Shown in pieces: positions 1-8,546 of a stretch of DNA of 46,020 bases. Source of the DNA: an uncultured Flavobacteriales bacterium. GTDB taxonomy: Bacteria; Bacteroidota; Bacteroidia; Palsa-965. The stretch lies in assembly GCA_937974275.1 (NCBI GenBank), contig CALJIF010000099.1, positions 1 through 46,020 of the forward strand. The letters run 5' to 3'. The translations under genes were made by a program, and so were the position numbers. Within the stretch, counting starts at the first letter, position 1, and every line of letters begins with the position of its first letter. Under the pieces are notes generated by a model. The model ran no database searches. It saw nothing but the letters and a program-made list of their open reading frames with translations, and was not told where the DNA came from.

Positions 1-293
1 GCGATTCATTTTTCAAGATTGCTCAGGAATTGGATATGGAAGTGTGGCAATTGTACCGTTATAATGAAATGGGCAAAGACGCGGTGCTCAAACCCGGACA
101 AACCTTGTATATTCAGCCGAAGCGAAAGAAATCCGGCACAGGCACACATGTGGTTAAGCCCGGAGAAACCATGCACGCAATAAGCCAGTTGTATGGTGTA
201 AAGGTGAAGTATTTATATCGTTACAACAATATGCAACCCGGTACCGAACCCAAAGCTGGCCAAGAGATTAAACTGAACGCGAAGCGCAGATAG
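1..293 (+). CDS. LysM domain protein, C-terminal part (truncated by window edge)
   Basis: The reading frame is open at the left edge, so only about 97 C-terminal residues are visible. They hold two LysM modules in tandem. The first is cut at its start and runs to the QTLYIQP segment; the second begins at THVVKPGETMHAISQ and ends near GQEIKL. Each keeps the LysM pattern of an opening GD/GE-T segment, a YGV/LDM helix, an 'LYRYN' turn and a closing 'G(Q)xL/I'. LysM binds the N-acetylglucosamine backbone of peptidoglycan. In Bacteroidota such C-terminal LysM pairs often follow a glucosaminidase domain, but that part is outside the window, so the catalytic function is inference. It converges with the next gene, with five bases between the stops. 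Confidence 0.8.
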   Translation, partial: DSFFKIAQELDMEVWQLYRYNEMGKDAVLKPGQTLYIQPKRKKSGTGTHVVKPGETMHAISQLYGVKVKYLYRYNNMQPGTEPKAGQEIKLNAKRR

Positions 294-298
294 AAGCG

Positions 299-856
299 TT
301 AGCGTAGTTGTTGCAAAAAATTACCCAGCAATACTTTTCCATTTTCTCCGGAAACTTCGGGATGAAATTGCACTCCCCAAACTGACTTTGTCGGATGTCT
401 CATGGCCTCAATAATGTAGGAGTCGGACGAAGCAAGGTGTATAAATCCCGGGGGAAGTGTGATGCCTTCGGTGTGATCTTCCTGCATGGTGAACGAATCG
501 TATAAGTTATTTAGAAGAACATCTTCTTTTGTTTTGTGAATCGTTGTAGCAGTTCGGATTGCTTCGCCGCGGAAAATGTGCGCGCCGTTTAATAATCCCA
601 ACAGTTGATGCCCGAAACAAATACCAAGTACAGGAATGTTTACATCGTTCAGAATTTGGAATTGCTCACCATAGGGTTGAAAGTCCACTTCCGTGAAGAA
701 AATCGGAGAGCCGCTTAAAATAATGGCTTGTGATTGTTGTGCAATTTCGTTTGTGAAATTTCCGCGCTCAACAATCTTCGCTTCTGCACCAAGAGCGGTA
801 ACCATTTCCAGTATCGCCGGTGTTTTGGTGCTTCCTAGTTGTACAATAGTAACCAC
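299..856 (-). CDS. Class I glutamine amidotransferase (GuaA N-terminal-like)
   Basis: The protein has 185 residues, the size of a single GATase1 domain. The nucleophile sits in GICFGHQ (Cys80), and the His/Glu pair of the triad is in GVQFHPE (His165, Glu167). The fold resembles the glutaminase half of GMP synthase, which releases ammonia from glutamine. No ATP-pyrophosphatase domain is attached and no synthase partner lies nearby, so the acceptor is unknown. A stand-alone peptidase of the PuuD or gamma-glutamyl type is possible. The start is GTG, nine bases after the stop of the upstream permease gene, so the two are probably one transcript. Confidence 0.85.
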   Translation of the reverse strand: MVTIVQLGSTKTPAILEMVTALGAEAKIVERGNFTNEIAQQSQAIILSGSPIFFTEVDFQPYGEQFQILNDVNIPVLGICFGHQLLGLLNGAHIFRGEAIRTATTIHKTKEDVLLNNLYDSFTMQEDHTEGITLPPGFIHLASSDSYIIEAMRHPTKSVWGVQFHPEVSGENGKVLLGNFLQQLR

Positions 857-865
857 GATTAGTAT

Positions 866-1636
866 TTAGATAATTCCTATTCCTAATAATACACCAAAAA
901 CGATGAGCATAATTCCTACCAGTTGTTGTAAGAATGTTATGGTCATTTTTTTTACCAGCTTATTGCCGATGTAAGCTCCGGCAAAGGCTGACAATGTAGC
1001 TGCAACGAGTAATGGAATTTGTTGTGAGCTATCATCATTAATAATGAATTTGTCGGAGTACATGAACAATCGTGAGGTATCAACCAGACATGAAATAAAA
1101 ACTCCTGTAGCAATATACGCTTCTTTTGAAAGACCGGAACGAATCAGAAACGCACTGCGCAGCGCCCCTTGATTACCCGAGAGTCCACCGAAGAAGCCAC
1201 TTAGCAAACCGCCTGCAACCAAATATTTTTTGTCGAATTCAATACGATTGAAGCGAGGTAATAAATCAAACAACGAGAAGAAAATGATGAGTACTGCGAT
1301 CACTAATTTAACCGGTGTAATTTCAAATTGGTCCGAGTTCCATGAATACAGCGCGGGCAATTCTGTCATTTGTGTGAGCAGCCACGCTCCACCAAAAGCA
1401 GCAATAATTCCCGGAATGCCGAACCGAAGTGCGATCTTGAAATCGATGTTTTTGCCGACTAAAATCAATTTGAATAAATTATTCAGAAAGTGAACGATGG
1501 CAGTTAATTGAATAGCAAGAGGCAAAGGGAAAAATATTCCGAACACCGGCACCATCAGCGTACCCAGGCCGAATCCCGAGAATAACGTTAAGGCAGAACC
1601 GGCTAAAGCGGCAAAACAAATGATTACAAACTCCAT
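866..1636 (-). CDS. Sulfite exporter TauE/SafE family permease
   Basis: This 256-residue, very hydrophobic protein has about eight predicted membrane helices. Glycine-rich segments typical of the TauE/SafE (DUF81) family are visible near the N-terminus (SGFGLGTLMVP) and after the central loop (GLLSGFFGGLSGNQGALRS). The length is usual for the family. Members export sulfite, sulfoacetate or other organic anions; the substrate cannot be told from sequence. The gene is first in a two-gene minus-strand unit with the glutamine amidotransferase. A TAATTTTA box lies exactly four bases before the ATG, just downstream of the terminator of the preceding ompA-like gene, so it probably has its own promoter. 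Confidence 0.85.
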   Translation of the reverse strand: MEFVIICFAALAGSALTLFSGFGLGTLMVPVFGIFFPLPLAIQLTAIVHFLNNLFKLILVGKNIDFKIALRFGIPGIIAAFGGAWLLTQMTELPALYSWNSDQFEITPVKLVIAVLIIFFSLFDLLPRFNRIEFDKKYLVAGGLLSGFFGGLSGNQGALRSAFLIRSGLSKEAYIATGVFISCLVDTSRLFMYSDKFIINDDSSQQIPLLVAATLSAFAGAYIGNKLVKKMTITFLQQLVGIMLIVFGVLLGIGII

Positions 1637-1640
1637 GCGT

Positions 1641-1648
1641 TAAAATTA
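1641..1648 (-). promoter_or_regulatory. Putative -7 promoter box of tauE-like gene (TAATTTTA, N4, ATG)
   Basis: Read on the minus strand, TAATTTTA matches the Bacteroidota TAnnTTTG box except for the last base. It is followed by four bases (ACGC) and the ATG at 1636. With that spacing transcription would start at the start codon. No TTG is seen 17-23 bases upstream, only a T-rich run. Confidence 0.35.
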
Positions 1649-1661
1649 GTGACATCATTTC

Positions 1662-1697
1662 AAAAAAATAGGGGTAACACGATGTGCCCCCCTATTT
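1662..1697 (-). terminator. Intrinsic terminator after the OmpA/TSP3 gene
   Basis: On the minus strand a 9-bp stem (AAATAGGGG/CCCCTATTT, arms at 1689-1697 and 1666-1674) encloses a 14-base loop and is followed by a T run (1662-1668). It begins about 20 bases after the stop of the gene ending at 1716. It separates that gene from the downstream permease gene. Confidence 0.65.
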
Positions 1698-1715
1698 CAT
1701 TATTGTTTCGCGATC

Positions 1716-4202
1716 TTATTCAACGATCAACATTTCTACACGACGGTTCTTCTGACGACCTTCCGGTGTAGTGTTTGGTGCCACCGGACGATTCGGTCCG
1801 TACCATTCTACATAGAATCTGTCAGCAGCAACACCTTTGCTTACTAAGTATTTCTGTACAGCTTTCGCACGCTTCTCAGATAACTTCATGTTCGCAGCAG
1901 GCTTACCAACGTTATCGGTGTGACCGGTGATGCGCAGCTTCCAGGTAGGATGCTTCTTCAACAAGTCAGCCAATTCATCCAAGGATGCTAATGATCCCGG
2001 CTGGATGATGTCTTTTCCTGAAGCAAACTCTAAGTTGTCGAATGCCTTCTTCACAATCTCTTGTTCTTCCTTCGTCAATACAACGGCCACATCTTTGATT
2101 TCAACTTTTTGTAAGCCGTTACCTGCAGGCTTCGGAATATCGAAGCGGAACAAGCGATCAACCTGACTGCGTAACGCGCGCTTGTTAGCACCGTTTACAA
2201 CTACTTTCACTTCGTTAACACCTTCTGTATTGTCTCCATCTAAACGGAATACGCAAACAGAGTCACTTGGTAATGATTCATAGGTGAAGCTGCCATCTTT
2301 AGCTTGTTTAGTGCTCTTCAAGCTCTGACCTGCAAGATCAACTAAATGTAACTTGATTTCAGGACAACCTTCGTTATCCACAGGGCCCGGCTTGTCAGGA
2401 CACAAGTCAATCTTATCCATCACACCATCACCATCACGATCCGGACATCCTTTGAATTCCAATAAACCGGCTTCTTCAGGACAATCATCTTCTTTGTCAA
2501 TGATCTTGTCTCCATCTTTATCAGGACAGCCGTTGAATTCAGCAAGACCTTTGTCATCAGGACACGCATCTTGTTTGTCCATTACACCGTCACCGTCACG
2601 ATCAGGGCAGCCATTGAATTGTTTCAATCCCGGCTCATCAGGACAAATGTCTTCCGAATCCTGAACGTGGTCACCATCGCGATCCGGACAACCCAGGAAT
2701 TCCCAAACACCCGGTACATCTTTACACTTATCCTTCTTATCGGAAACCTTATCCTTGTCCTTGTCCTTAGTTGGGCGATACATGATAGGAATCTTCAACG
2801 CTACATGTAAGTCTGCACCGTAAATAGTTTTTTTCTTGCTGAACCAAGGTGCCAAGTTGTTGGTTCCGATTACAATCGGTCCTAAACGAATCCCGGCTCC
2901 TGTTTGGAAGTTGCGGAATTGATTATAAGACATAGGAACCCAGATGCCGGCCCACTTCCAATCGTATCGCGGAGTTAAGCTAAAAGTAGTAAGGTCGTGT
3001 ACTTTGTTTGGATTGTTGTTCCACTGAACAGCAAGGAAAGATGTGAAGTTCACATAGAAATTGTCCCAAATGTGATAATCAACTTGCACACTAAATGCAG
3101 TTGGAAGATTCATGCGATAAAACTGATCCGTTGGCAATGATGCAAAGCGATTGCGCAACGTGTCATCTAATGCACGAATTGGAATGCTGTCCAATTTAAC
3201 ATCACGGAAATTCCATTGATTAACTTCCGCTACGAAGTTATTACTGAATTGACCGCGTTCAAATTTAATTGAGCCAATGTCAGTGATAGAAGCGCCAACA
3301 CGCAACTTGTATTTGTTTTTGTAACGCATCCACAAGTCTGTCTCACCGTCCATGTCGTATTTGAACTTCTGATAATTCGGACGCCACTCGTATACAGCAC
3401 CAAGGTCAAGACCGAATCCGGGTTTCGAATCTATCTTATATCTAAATCCACCTTCAGGGAATTCGAAATTGTTGGAGTGGGAATATTGAACGTCGGTTTT
3501 GATAAATGTCAACTGACTATCGTTTACGGTTAAGTACTGCAAATCGTTAGCGAACAAGAATGCTGAACCTAATCCCAGCAACAACTTCGGACGCACGCCA
3601 ACTTTTAAGAAATGCTCTTTATTGTCAATTACCGTCATGGCGTAGGTGCCGCCAATTTCGGCCCACGTCATGTATTGTATGCTCAGCCTTTTGTTCGTGA
3701 ATGGCTGGTACAACAAACTGTCCCCGAAGTCGGAATAGATCAAATTCGCCATTGGATTTTCAACCCCGTCGATATTGACGTACGTACGAATACTTCCTGT
3801 AAGAGCAAATGCGCTTTTTTCATTTAACGTTACCATGAACGAAGGCAACATAATACGATTACTAACGAATACCGAACGAGCCTGATCATCTGTCTTACGA
3901 ATCAGGTATTTATCCGTAAACATGGAGTCTTCAAACGCCGGAAACTTCAACGAACTAGGATTGGTGAGTTTGCCGTCATATTTCAATGCCGCGGTATTCA
4001 TGCCCATCCAGTTGTTACCGGCCATGAAATTGGTGCCGAACAACATAATGTCCACTTTGTAGCGGCTATCCGCAATGGATGCAGGGTTCAAATCAATGCC
4101 GTTAACTCCGGCATAATTACTGTTCGCATATCCCAAAAAATCCTGAGAAAATGCCGAAACGCTGAGCAAAGCTGCAGCGACAATAGAAAGAATACGTTTC
4201 AT
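1716..4202 (-). CDS. OmpA family outer membrane protein with DUF5723-like barrel and TSP type 3 repeats
   Basis: The 828-residue protein starts with a clear signal peptide (about residues 1-19, ending SVSAFS). Residues of roughly 20-475 look like the DUF5723 outer membrane region of Bacteroidota: the early segment GVNGIDLNPASIADSRYKVD and many alternating aromatic strands. Residues of about 478-610 hold five calcium-binding thrombospondin type 3 repeats (DRDGDGVMDK...CPD). A beta-rich linker follows, then a C-terminal OmpA peptidoglycan-binding domain (about 715-828) with the conserved ITGHTDN and KNRRVE motifs. It likely links outer membrane and peptidoglycan. The gene lies 38 bases after an unknown envelope gene and is followed by a terminator. 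Confidence 0.9.
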   Translation of the reverse strand: MKRILSIVAAALLSVSAFSQDFLGYANSNYAGVNGIDLNPASIADSRYKVDIMLFGTNFMAGNNWMGMNTAALKYDGKLTNPSSLKFPAFEDSMFTDKYLIRKTDDQARSVFVSNRIMLPSFMVTLNEKSAFALTGSIRTYVNIDGVENPMANLIYSDFGDSLLYQPFTNKRLSIQYMTWAEIGGTYAMTVIDNKEHFLKVGVRPKLLLGLGSAFLFANDLQYLTVNDSQLTFIKTDVQYSHSNNFEFPEGGFRYKIDSKPGFGLDLGAVYEWRPNYQKFKYDMDGETDLWMRYKNKYKLRVGASITDIGSIKFERGQFSNNFVAEVNQWNFRDVKLDSIPIRALDDTLRNRFASLPTDQFYRMNLPTAFSVQVDYHIWDNFYVNFTSFLAVQWNNNPNKVHDLTTFSLTPRYDWKWAGIWVPMSYNQFRNFQTGAGIRLGPIVIGTNNLAPWFSKKKTIYGADLHVALKIPIMYRPTKDKDKDKVSDKKDKCKDVPGVWEFLGCPDRDGDHVQDSEDICPDEPGLKQFNGCPDRDGDGVMDKQDACPDDKGLAEFNGCPDKDGDKIIDKEDDCPEEAGLLEFKGCPDRDGDGVMDKIDLCPDKPGPVDNEGCPEIKLHLVDLAGQSLKSTKQAKDGSFTYESLPSDSVCVFRLDGDNTEGVNEVKVVVNGANKRALRSQVDRLFRFDIPKPAGNGLQKVEIKDVAVVLTKEEQEIVKKAFDNLEFASGKDIIQPGSLASLDELADLLKKHPTWKLRITGHTDNVGKPAANMKLSEKRAKAVQKYLVSKGVAADRFYVEWYGPNRPVAPNTTPEGRQKNRRVEMLIVE

Positions 4203-4240
4203 GCTTAAGGTGTTAGCACTACGAATGTACGAAAATGCTG

Positions 4241-6952
4241 CTATTGTTCGATGATTGAATACGCAACCAGTCGGTTCTTCGGCAATGTGGTTACCAAAAT
4301 TGGCTGTTGATTCGGGTGCATTCTTCCAATACTAAATGGAGAATTTCCTTTAATCGGAAACCCTGCAGCCATTACACCGCCTTTGTTAATCAGGTAGAGT
4401 TCTTCAGAAGCTGCCGTAACTGCCCCAATGCGAATATCATTGTTGTCGAAGCGATAAAGACCGCCGGTAAGTTGCACGGGTTGCTCAAAGGAAAATCGGA
4501 ATTGAGCGCGTTGGTCATTAGCATAAGTCACCAACTTTTTCTCGTCCATCGCAATGTATTCTACTTTCCCGTCTTGATCTAAATCTTCGCACATCAACCA
4601 ATTGACATGACTGAAGTCAGGGAATCTGGTGCGTTCCAGATTATCACTTAAGGAAAGTTTGTAGAGGTTTCCGGAGGAGTCGATAGTTACAATTTTAGTT
4701 TTCACCAGGTCTTTGCCGGGTTCCAGGTAAACAAATCGTGAACGTTCCGGTAACTGTTCTTTAAGTTTTAGTCGCACATTACCTTGTCTGTCGGTGATGG
4801 TAATTTTTCCGGATTGATCAGGCATGATGACGTAATCTTTTCCTTGTACTATGGTGTGTAACACCGGCGATTGCACAATGTCAGCATGTAAAGGGTTCTT
4901 CCAGCCTTCTACCGGTGTGCCTTTTACCGTGTAATTGTAAGTGCGCTTATCATTACAGGAAACGAGTAGACGGTACTCTCGGTTTCTTTCGTAATCCATA
5001 ACGGTTAACGGCGCTGTTGCCGGTGCTTTAAGTTTAACCGGGAAGCCGGGTAAATAATTGCCGTTGCGATCAAGAATATGTAATGCATTTGCGGTGACGA
5101 ATGCCATTTGCAACTTGCCATTCTTCAAAGCATCTACTTGATGCACATCTCCGATTATAGCTTCGTTCAATATTTTCTTCCAGAAAACGCTTCCTGTTCC
5201 GGAAATCAAATACAGCTGATGAGCTTCGTCCTGTATCGCAATATCGAGCCCATTTGTGTTGTGATTTCGCAGCAACCAGGGCTGTTTAGAAAATGCGGTA
5301 TCGAGTTCGAGTTCCCACAACGAAGCTACTTCACTTTTAGTTTGCGGATTGTGACGTAGAAATGCACTTGTATAAAATAGGTTTGATTTGGTAACCGTGT
5401 ATTGCGTAAAACAACCATCAAAACGTTCCATCGTTGCACGATGTTTGGTGATGATGTCTTTGTGCTCATCCCGCGTTAGTTTTAAAACAGGTGAATTGTA
5501 ACGTGCAGGCGAAACGTATGCGATGAGCGAAAAATCTCTGTTTAAATTGCTGATAAAGTCGGCATAATTCGGTGTGCGTGTTAACGTTCTTTTGTTTTCG
5601 TTTGCCAACAAGAAATTATTAAGTGTAACCGGTGATGATGCACATACTACGTAATGCCTGAAAATGGTAAAAAAGCAAGTGTCCAATTTTTCGAAGGAAC
5701 TCCCAAGTGTTGCAGGTAACATACCATCAACAGGAATTCTGTAAATAGATATTCCGGAATCTTGAGGTGCAAGAATGGTGTCATCTTCAGAAATGAATCC
5801 TGTTAATTTTCGAATAGCTTCACCGGTGTTGGTCGAAGAGATTAGTGCTATTGTTTCGGTTTCCTCTCCTGAACTTATTTCTGCGCGAACAATTTCATTC
5901 CCTACCCAAGAAGAAAAATCCCGGTAAGGTTCAAAGCCATGATTTTCCTTTAAACGCGCCAATTGTTCGCTACGTGCCGGCGAACTATTGGAATTTGCCG
6001 AGTATTGATCATACGCCTCTAAGAAGGTTCGGAAATTACTAATGCCGTAAGCTACATATGAGATCGTATTAGACGGAAGCACCTTATCTGCTTCGAAAGT
6101 TTGACTTTCCTGATTATTAAATACCGATAAAAAGTTAGAGTTGCTATCATTGCAAACAGTGTAGCCATTCATCAATAACGCATTAGATCGCCACGCAAGA
6201 TCAACTTCGGTCCATGCAGCAAAATTGCCAATTGCACCGGTGTGCTCTTGTTCTGCAGCTGCTGCGAATACTCGTAAGTCGCCCGCAAGTTTTTGATAGT
6301 TCACGTAAAGATTAATTGTTGCTTTATTACCGGCAGTTTCTTTTACACGATTAAATGCCGCGTTGCGATTCAGACTTCCACCTTTACGTTTAGTTTCTAA
6401 TGCTGATCGCATCAAATCTTTATTGTTGCTCATCAGAATAATGCCATTGTCATTACCAATCGAGAATCGCTCATTTTCCAATAGTGTCACCTCTCCGACG
6501 CTAACAGATTTAGCATTTTTCGGTTGTCCGATTGCAACGAGCTGTTCGATTAATTGAGCTCCTTGCTGGGGGTGATCCATTTCAATACTCAAAACAAAGC
6601 TGAATGAATTGTTCTGAATACGATGTATAGAAAGCCATGCCGATTTGCCTGAAGAAAAATCTGCTCCTGACTTCAGTTGTTGAAGAATAGAATCAACTTG
6701 GGCAATTGCATTTTGAGATTGTATTCCCCATTCCAAATCTTGAATAGCTTCCCAAACCAAATTGCCTTGATTCAATTGATTTTGCGCCTGCCTCAAATCA
6801 TTAATTCGAAATACCAGCGAAGCCGATTCAGGAATTGCAGTTAAGGCATCACCTACAGGTTTTTTGTGGTCGCGAAGTTGAAACCACGCCAGTAATGAAC
6901 CCAGCAGAGCAACTGATAAAACGCCGATCCAAATAATTCTCCGTGTATTCAC
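4241..6952 (-). CDS. Membrane-anchored envelope protein of unknown function with C-terminal beta-propeller-like region
   Basis: I do not recognise this 903-residue protein as a named family. One N-terminal membrane helix (IIWIGVLSVALLGSLLAWF) is followed by a long periplasmic part. Residues of about 35-540 contain repeated adhesion-like or chaperone-like segments such as IPESASLVFRINDLR, resembling DUF3352-type proteins only loosely. From about residue 560 the sequence has regularly spaced beta repeats with a calcium-loop-like DLDQDGKVEYIAMD, typical of FG-GAP/VCBS or PQQ-like propellers. The start is GTG, with a box AAGCTTTG four bases before it. It is immediately upstream of the OmpA/TSP3 gene (38-base gap), so both may act in the same envelope process. 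Confidence 0.75.
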   Translation of the reverse strand: MNTRRIIWIGVLSVALLGSLLAWFQLRDHKKPVGDALTAIPESASLVFRINDLRQAQNQLNQGNLVWEAIQDLEWGIQSQNAIAQVDSILQQLKSGADFSSGKSAWLSIHRIQNNSFSFVLSIEMDHPQQGAQLIEQLVAIGQPKNAKSVSVGEVTLLENERFSIGNDNGIILMSNNKDLMRSALETKRKGGSLNRNAAFNRVKETAGNKATINLYVNYQKLAGDLRVFAAAAEQEHTGAIGNFAAWTEVDLAWRSNALLMNGYTVCNDSNSNFLSVFNNQESQTFEADKVLPSNTISYVAYGISNFRTFLEAYDQYSANSNSSPARSEQLARLKENHGFEPYRDFSSWVGNEIVRAEISSGEETETIALISSTNTGEAIRKLTGFISEDDTILAPQDSGISIYRIPVDGMLPATLGSSFEKLDTCFFTIFRHYVVCASSPVTLNNFLLANENKRTLTRTPNYADFISNLNRDFSLIAYVSPARYNSPVLKLTRDEHKDIITKHRATMERFDGCFTQYTVTKSNLFYTSAFLRHNPQTKSEVASLWELELDTAFSKQPWLLRNHNTNGLDIAIQDEAHQLYLISGTGSVFWKKILNEAIIGDVHQVDALKNGKLQMAFVTANALHILDRNGNYLPGFPVKLKAPATAPLTVMDYERNREYRLLVSCNDKRTYNYTVKGTPVEGWKNPLHADIVQSPVLHTIVQGKDYVIMPDQSGKITITDRQGNVRLKLKEQLPERSRFVYLEPGKDLVKTKIVTIDSSGNLYKLSLSDNLERTRFPDFSHVNWLMCEDLDQDGKVEYIAMDEKKLVTYANDQRAQFRFSFEQPVQLTGGLYRFDNNDIRIGAVTAASEELYLINKGGVMAAGFPIKGNSPFSIGRMHPNQQPILVTTLPKNRLVAYSIIEQ

Positions 6953-6956
6953 AAAT

Positions 6957-6964
6957 CAAAGCTT
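6957..6964 (-). promoter_or_regulatory. Possible -7 box of the 903-residue envelope protein gene
   Basis: Minus-strand AAGCTTTG differs from TAnnTTTG only at the first base and lies exactly four bases before the GTG start at 6952. Support is weak alone; it is listed because the same spacing recurs at other genes in this window. Confidence 0.22.
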
Positions 6965-7057
6965 GATTTCCTTGTGAAGTTACCGGGAGAATGAATGTCG
7001 TCGTTAATGCCCTGAAACAGTTATGAAAAGGGCATTGTTAGGAAGTGCTCGGGGTTG

Positions 7058-7073
7058 TGCCAACGGCTTGGCA
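7058..7073. repeat. Short perfect inverted repeat in a divergent intergenic region
   Basis: TGCCAA-CGGC-TTGGCA forms a 6-bp hairpin in the 197-base gap between the divergent genes starting at 6952 and 7150. Neither strand has a T run after it, so it is not a classical terminator. It could be a regulator site or chance. Confidence 0.3.
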
Positions 7074-7149
7074 TTAGACGTTTAAGTACAAGAAAAGTTA
7101 CAAACTACTCGTAAATACATGGTATGAGTATTGTAATTTAACTGTTCAT

Positions 7150-8538
7150 ATGAAGACAAAAGAACTCCATCATTTACTTTATAGGGCAGCCTTCGGACCC
7201 ACACCGCAGATGGTTAAGGAGCTGAAAGGTATGACCCGTGAGCAGGTTGTAAATAGATTGTTTGACGATGCCGACCGTATTCAGGATTTAATGATTATTC
7301 CGAAACCGGAAACGAATGATAAAGGTGAAGTTGGCCCATTAAAAACCGTTGGACTTATTCTGAAATCTCAGAAGGAGAAAGATCTACTAAATCTCGCGTG
7401 GATAGATAGGATGACTGTAGCGAAGGCTAGTTTGCGCGAAAAAATGATTTTGTTCTGGCACAATCACTTTGCAACAAGTGCTCCGTTCGGATGGTTGATG
7501 CAGGTACAACACAACACCTTGCGTCGTTTAGCATTGGGGAGTTTCGTGGAAATGCTTCATGAAATTTCGAAAGATCCGGCAATGATTATTTGGTTAAATA
7601 ATCAGCAAAACAAAAAGAATGCACCCAATGAAAATTTCGCACGTGAAGTCATGGAGTTGTTCACCTTAGGTGAAGGCAACGGTTACACGGAACGTGATAT
7701 CAAAGAAGCTGCACGAGCCTTCACAGGTTGGTTTGTCAATCAGAAAGGCGAGTTTGAGTTCAACGAAAAACAACATGACGACGACAACAAGACTGTCTTT
7801 GGAAACACGGGTAACTGGAACGGAAATCATATTATCGATTTTCTCTTAGCCAAGCAGGAAACAGCAACTTATCTCTGTCGTAAGATTTATAAGACGTTCG
7901 TAAATAATACAGTGGATGAAAAGCGTGTCGCTGATTTGGCTTCCCGTTTCCGTACATCGAATTACAATATCGAAGATTTGATGCGCCATATTTTTATGTC
8001 GGATTGGTTTTATGCATCCGAAAATATTGGAGCAGTGATTTGTTCGCCGGTGGAACTCATTGTACGTTTTAAAAAGCTGGTGCAGTTTCAGGTGGATGAT
8101 AAACAGCAATTGGCTTATCAGGATCTGCTGGGGCAAACTTTGTTCTCGCCTCCTAATGTTGCGGGTTGGAAGGGTGGACGCGCATGGATTGATAGTTCGA
8201 CATTGTTGTTCCGACTGAATATTCCTACAACAATTATAAATTCTAATGCGATTAAATTGAACAAGCGTCCGGCTTTCGAAGAAAAGGATCGAGGCGAGAA
8301 GCCACAAAAGGACCAACAGGTTGTGGTGAAAAGTGACTGGGGAGTGCTCGTAAACTATTTTAAAGATGTGCCTGCAGAACAATTGACGGACGAAGTCATT
8401 CAGTTTTTTATCACTGCTCCGGCAACACGAATCAGTTCGGCATTGATAGAGCAACATGTGGATACAAGTACGCCACAACGAAGAATAATAACCACCATTG
8501 CGGCGGTGATGAAGCTGCCTGAATTTCAATTGATATAG
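7150..8538 (+). CDS. DUF1800 domain-containing protein
   Basis: The 462-residue protein matches the DUF1800 family along its length: an opening HHLLYRAAFGPTP segment, the LFWHNHFAT motif near residue 100, and the hallmark NFAREVMELFTLGEG followed by AARAFTGW near residues 160-200. The end contains the GQTLFSPPNVAGWKGGRAWI segment. No signal peptide is visible. Family members are nearly always encoded beside a DUF1501 protein, as here; the biochemical function is not established, and roles in secreted or surface processes are inferred by others from context. Eight bases separate it from the DUF1501 gene, so they form one operon. Confidence 0.9.
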   Translation: MKTKELHHLLYRAAFGPTPQMVKELKGMTREQVVNRLFDDADRIQDLMIIPKPETNDKGEVGPLKTVGLILKSQKEKDLLNLAWIDRMTVAKASLREKMILFWHNHFATSAPFGWLMQVQHNTLRRLALGSFVEMLHEISKDPAMIIWLNNQQNKKNAPNENFAREVMELFTLGEGNGYTERDIKEAARAFTGWFVNQKGEFEFNEKQHDDDNKTVFGNTGNWNGNHIIDFLLAKQETATYLCRKIYKTFVNNTVDEKRVADLASRFRTSNYNIEDLMRHIFMSDWFYASENIGAVICSPVELIVRFKKLVQFQVDDKQQLAYQDLLGQTLFSPPNVAGWKGGRAWIDSSTLLFRLNIPTTIINSNAIKLNKRPAFEEKDRGEKPQKDQQVVVKSDWGVLVNYFKDVPAEQLTDEVIQFFITAPATRISSALIEQHVDTSTPQRRIITTIAAVMKLPEFQLI

Positions 8539-8544
8539 GAGGAG
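8537..8544 (+). promoter_or_regulatory. Shine-Dalgarno-like AGGAGGAG before the DUF1501 gene
   Basis: AGGAGGAG overlaps the TAG stop of the DUF1800 gene and ends two bases before the ATG at 8547. Strong Shine-Dalgarno sequences are rare in Bacteroidota and I saw no comparable one at the other starts here. It may support reinitiation between the two coupled genes. Confidence 0.4.
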
Positions 8545-8546
8545 AT

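Noticed and set aside
2353..2810. Plus-strand open frames with repeated Ser/Pro/Gly segments, and a repeat pattern that might suggest an array
   Set aside because: They are the antisense reading of the thrombospondin type 3 repeats in the OmpA-like gene; the repeats are imperfect and coding, with no CRISPR-like spacers.
7846..8529. A 227-residue minus-strand open frame inside the DUF1800 gene
   Set aside because: It lies fully antisense to a gene with strong family motifs, has no recognisable domain or signal, and its composition (many His, Arg, Cys) is typical of antisense translation.
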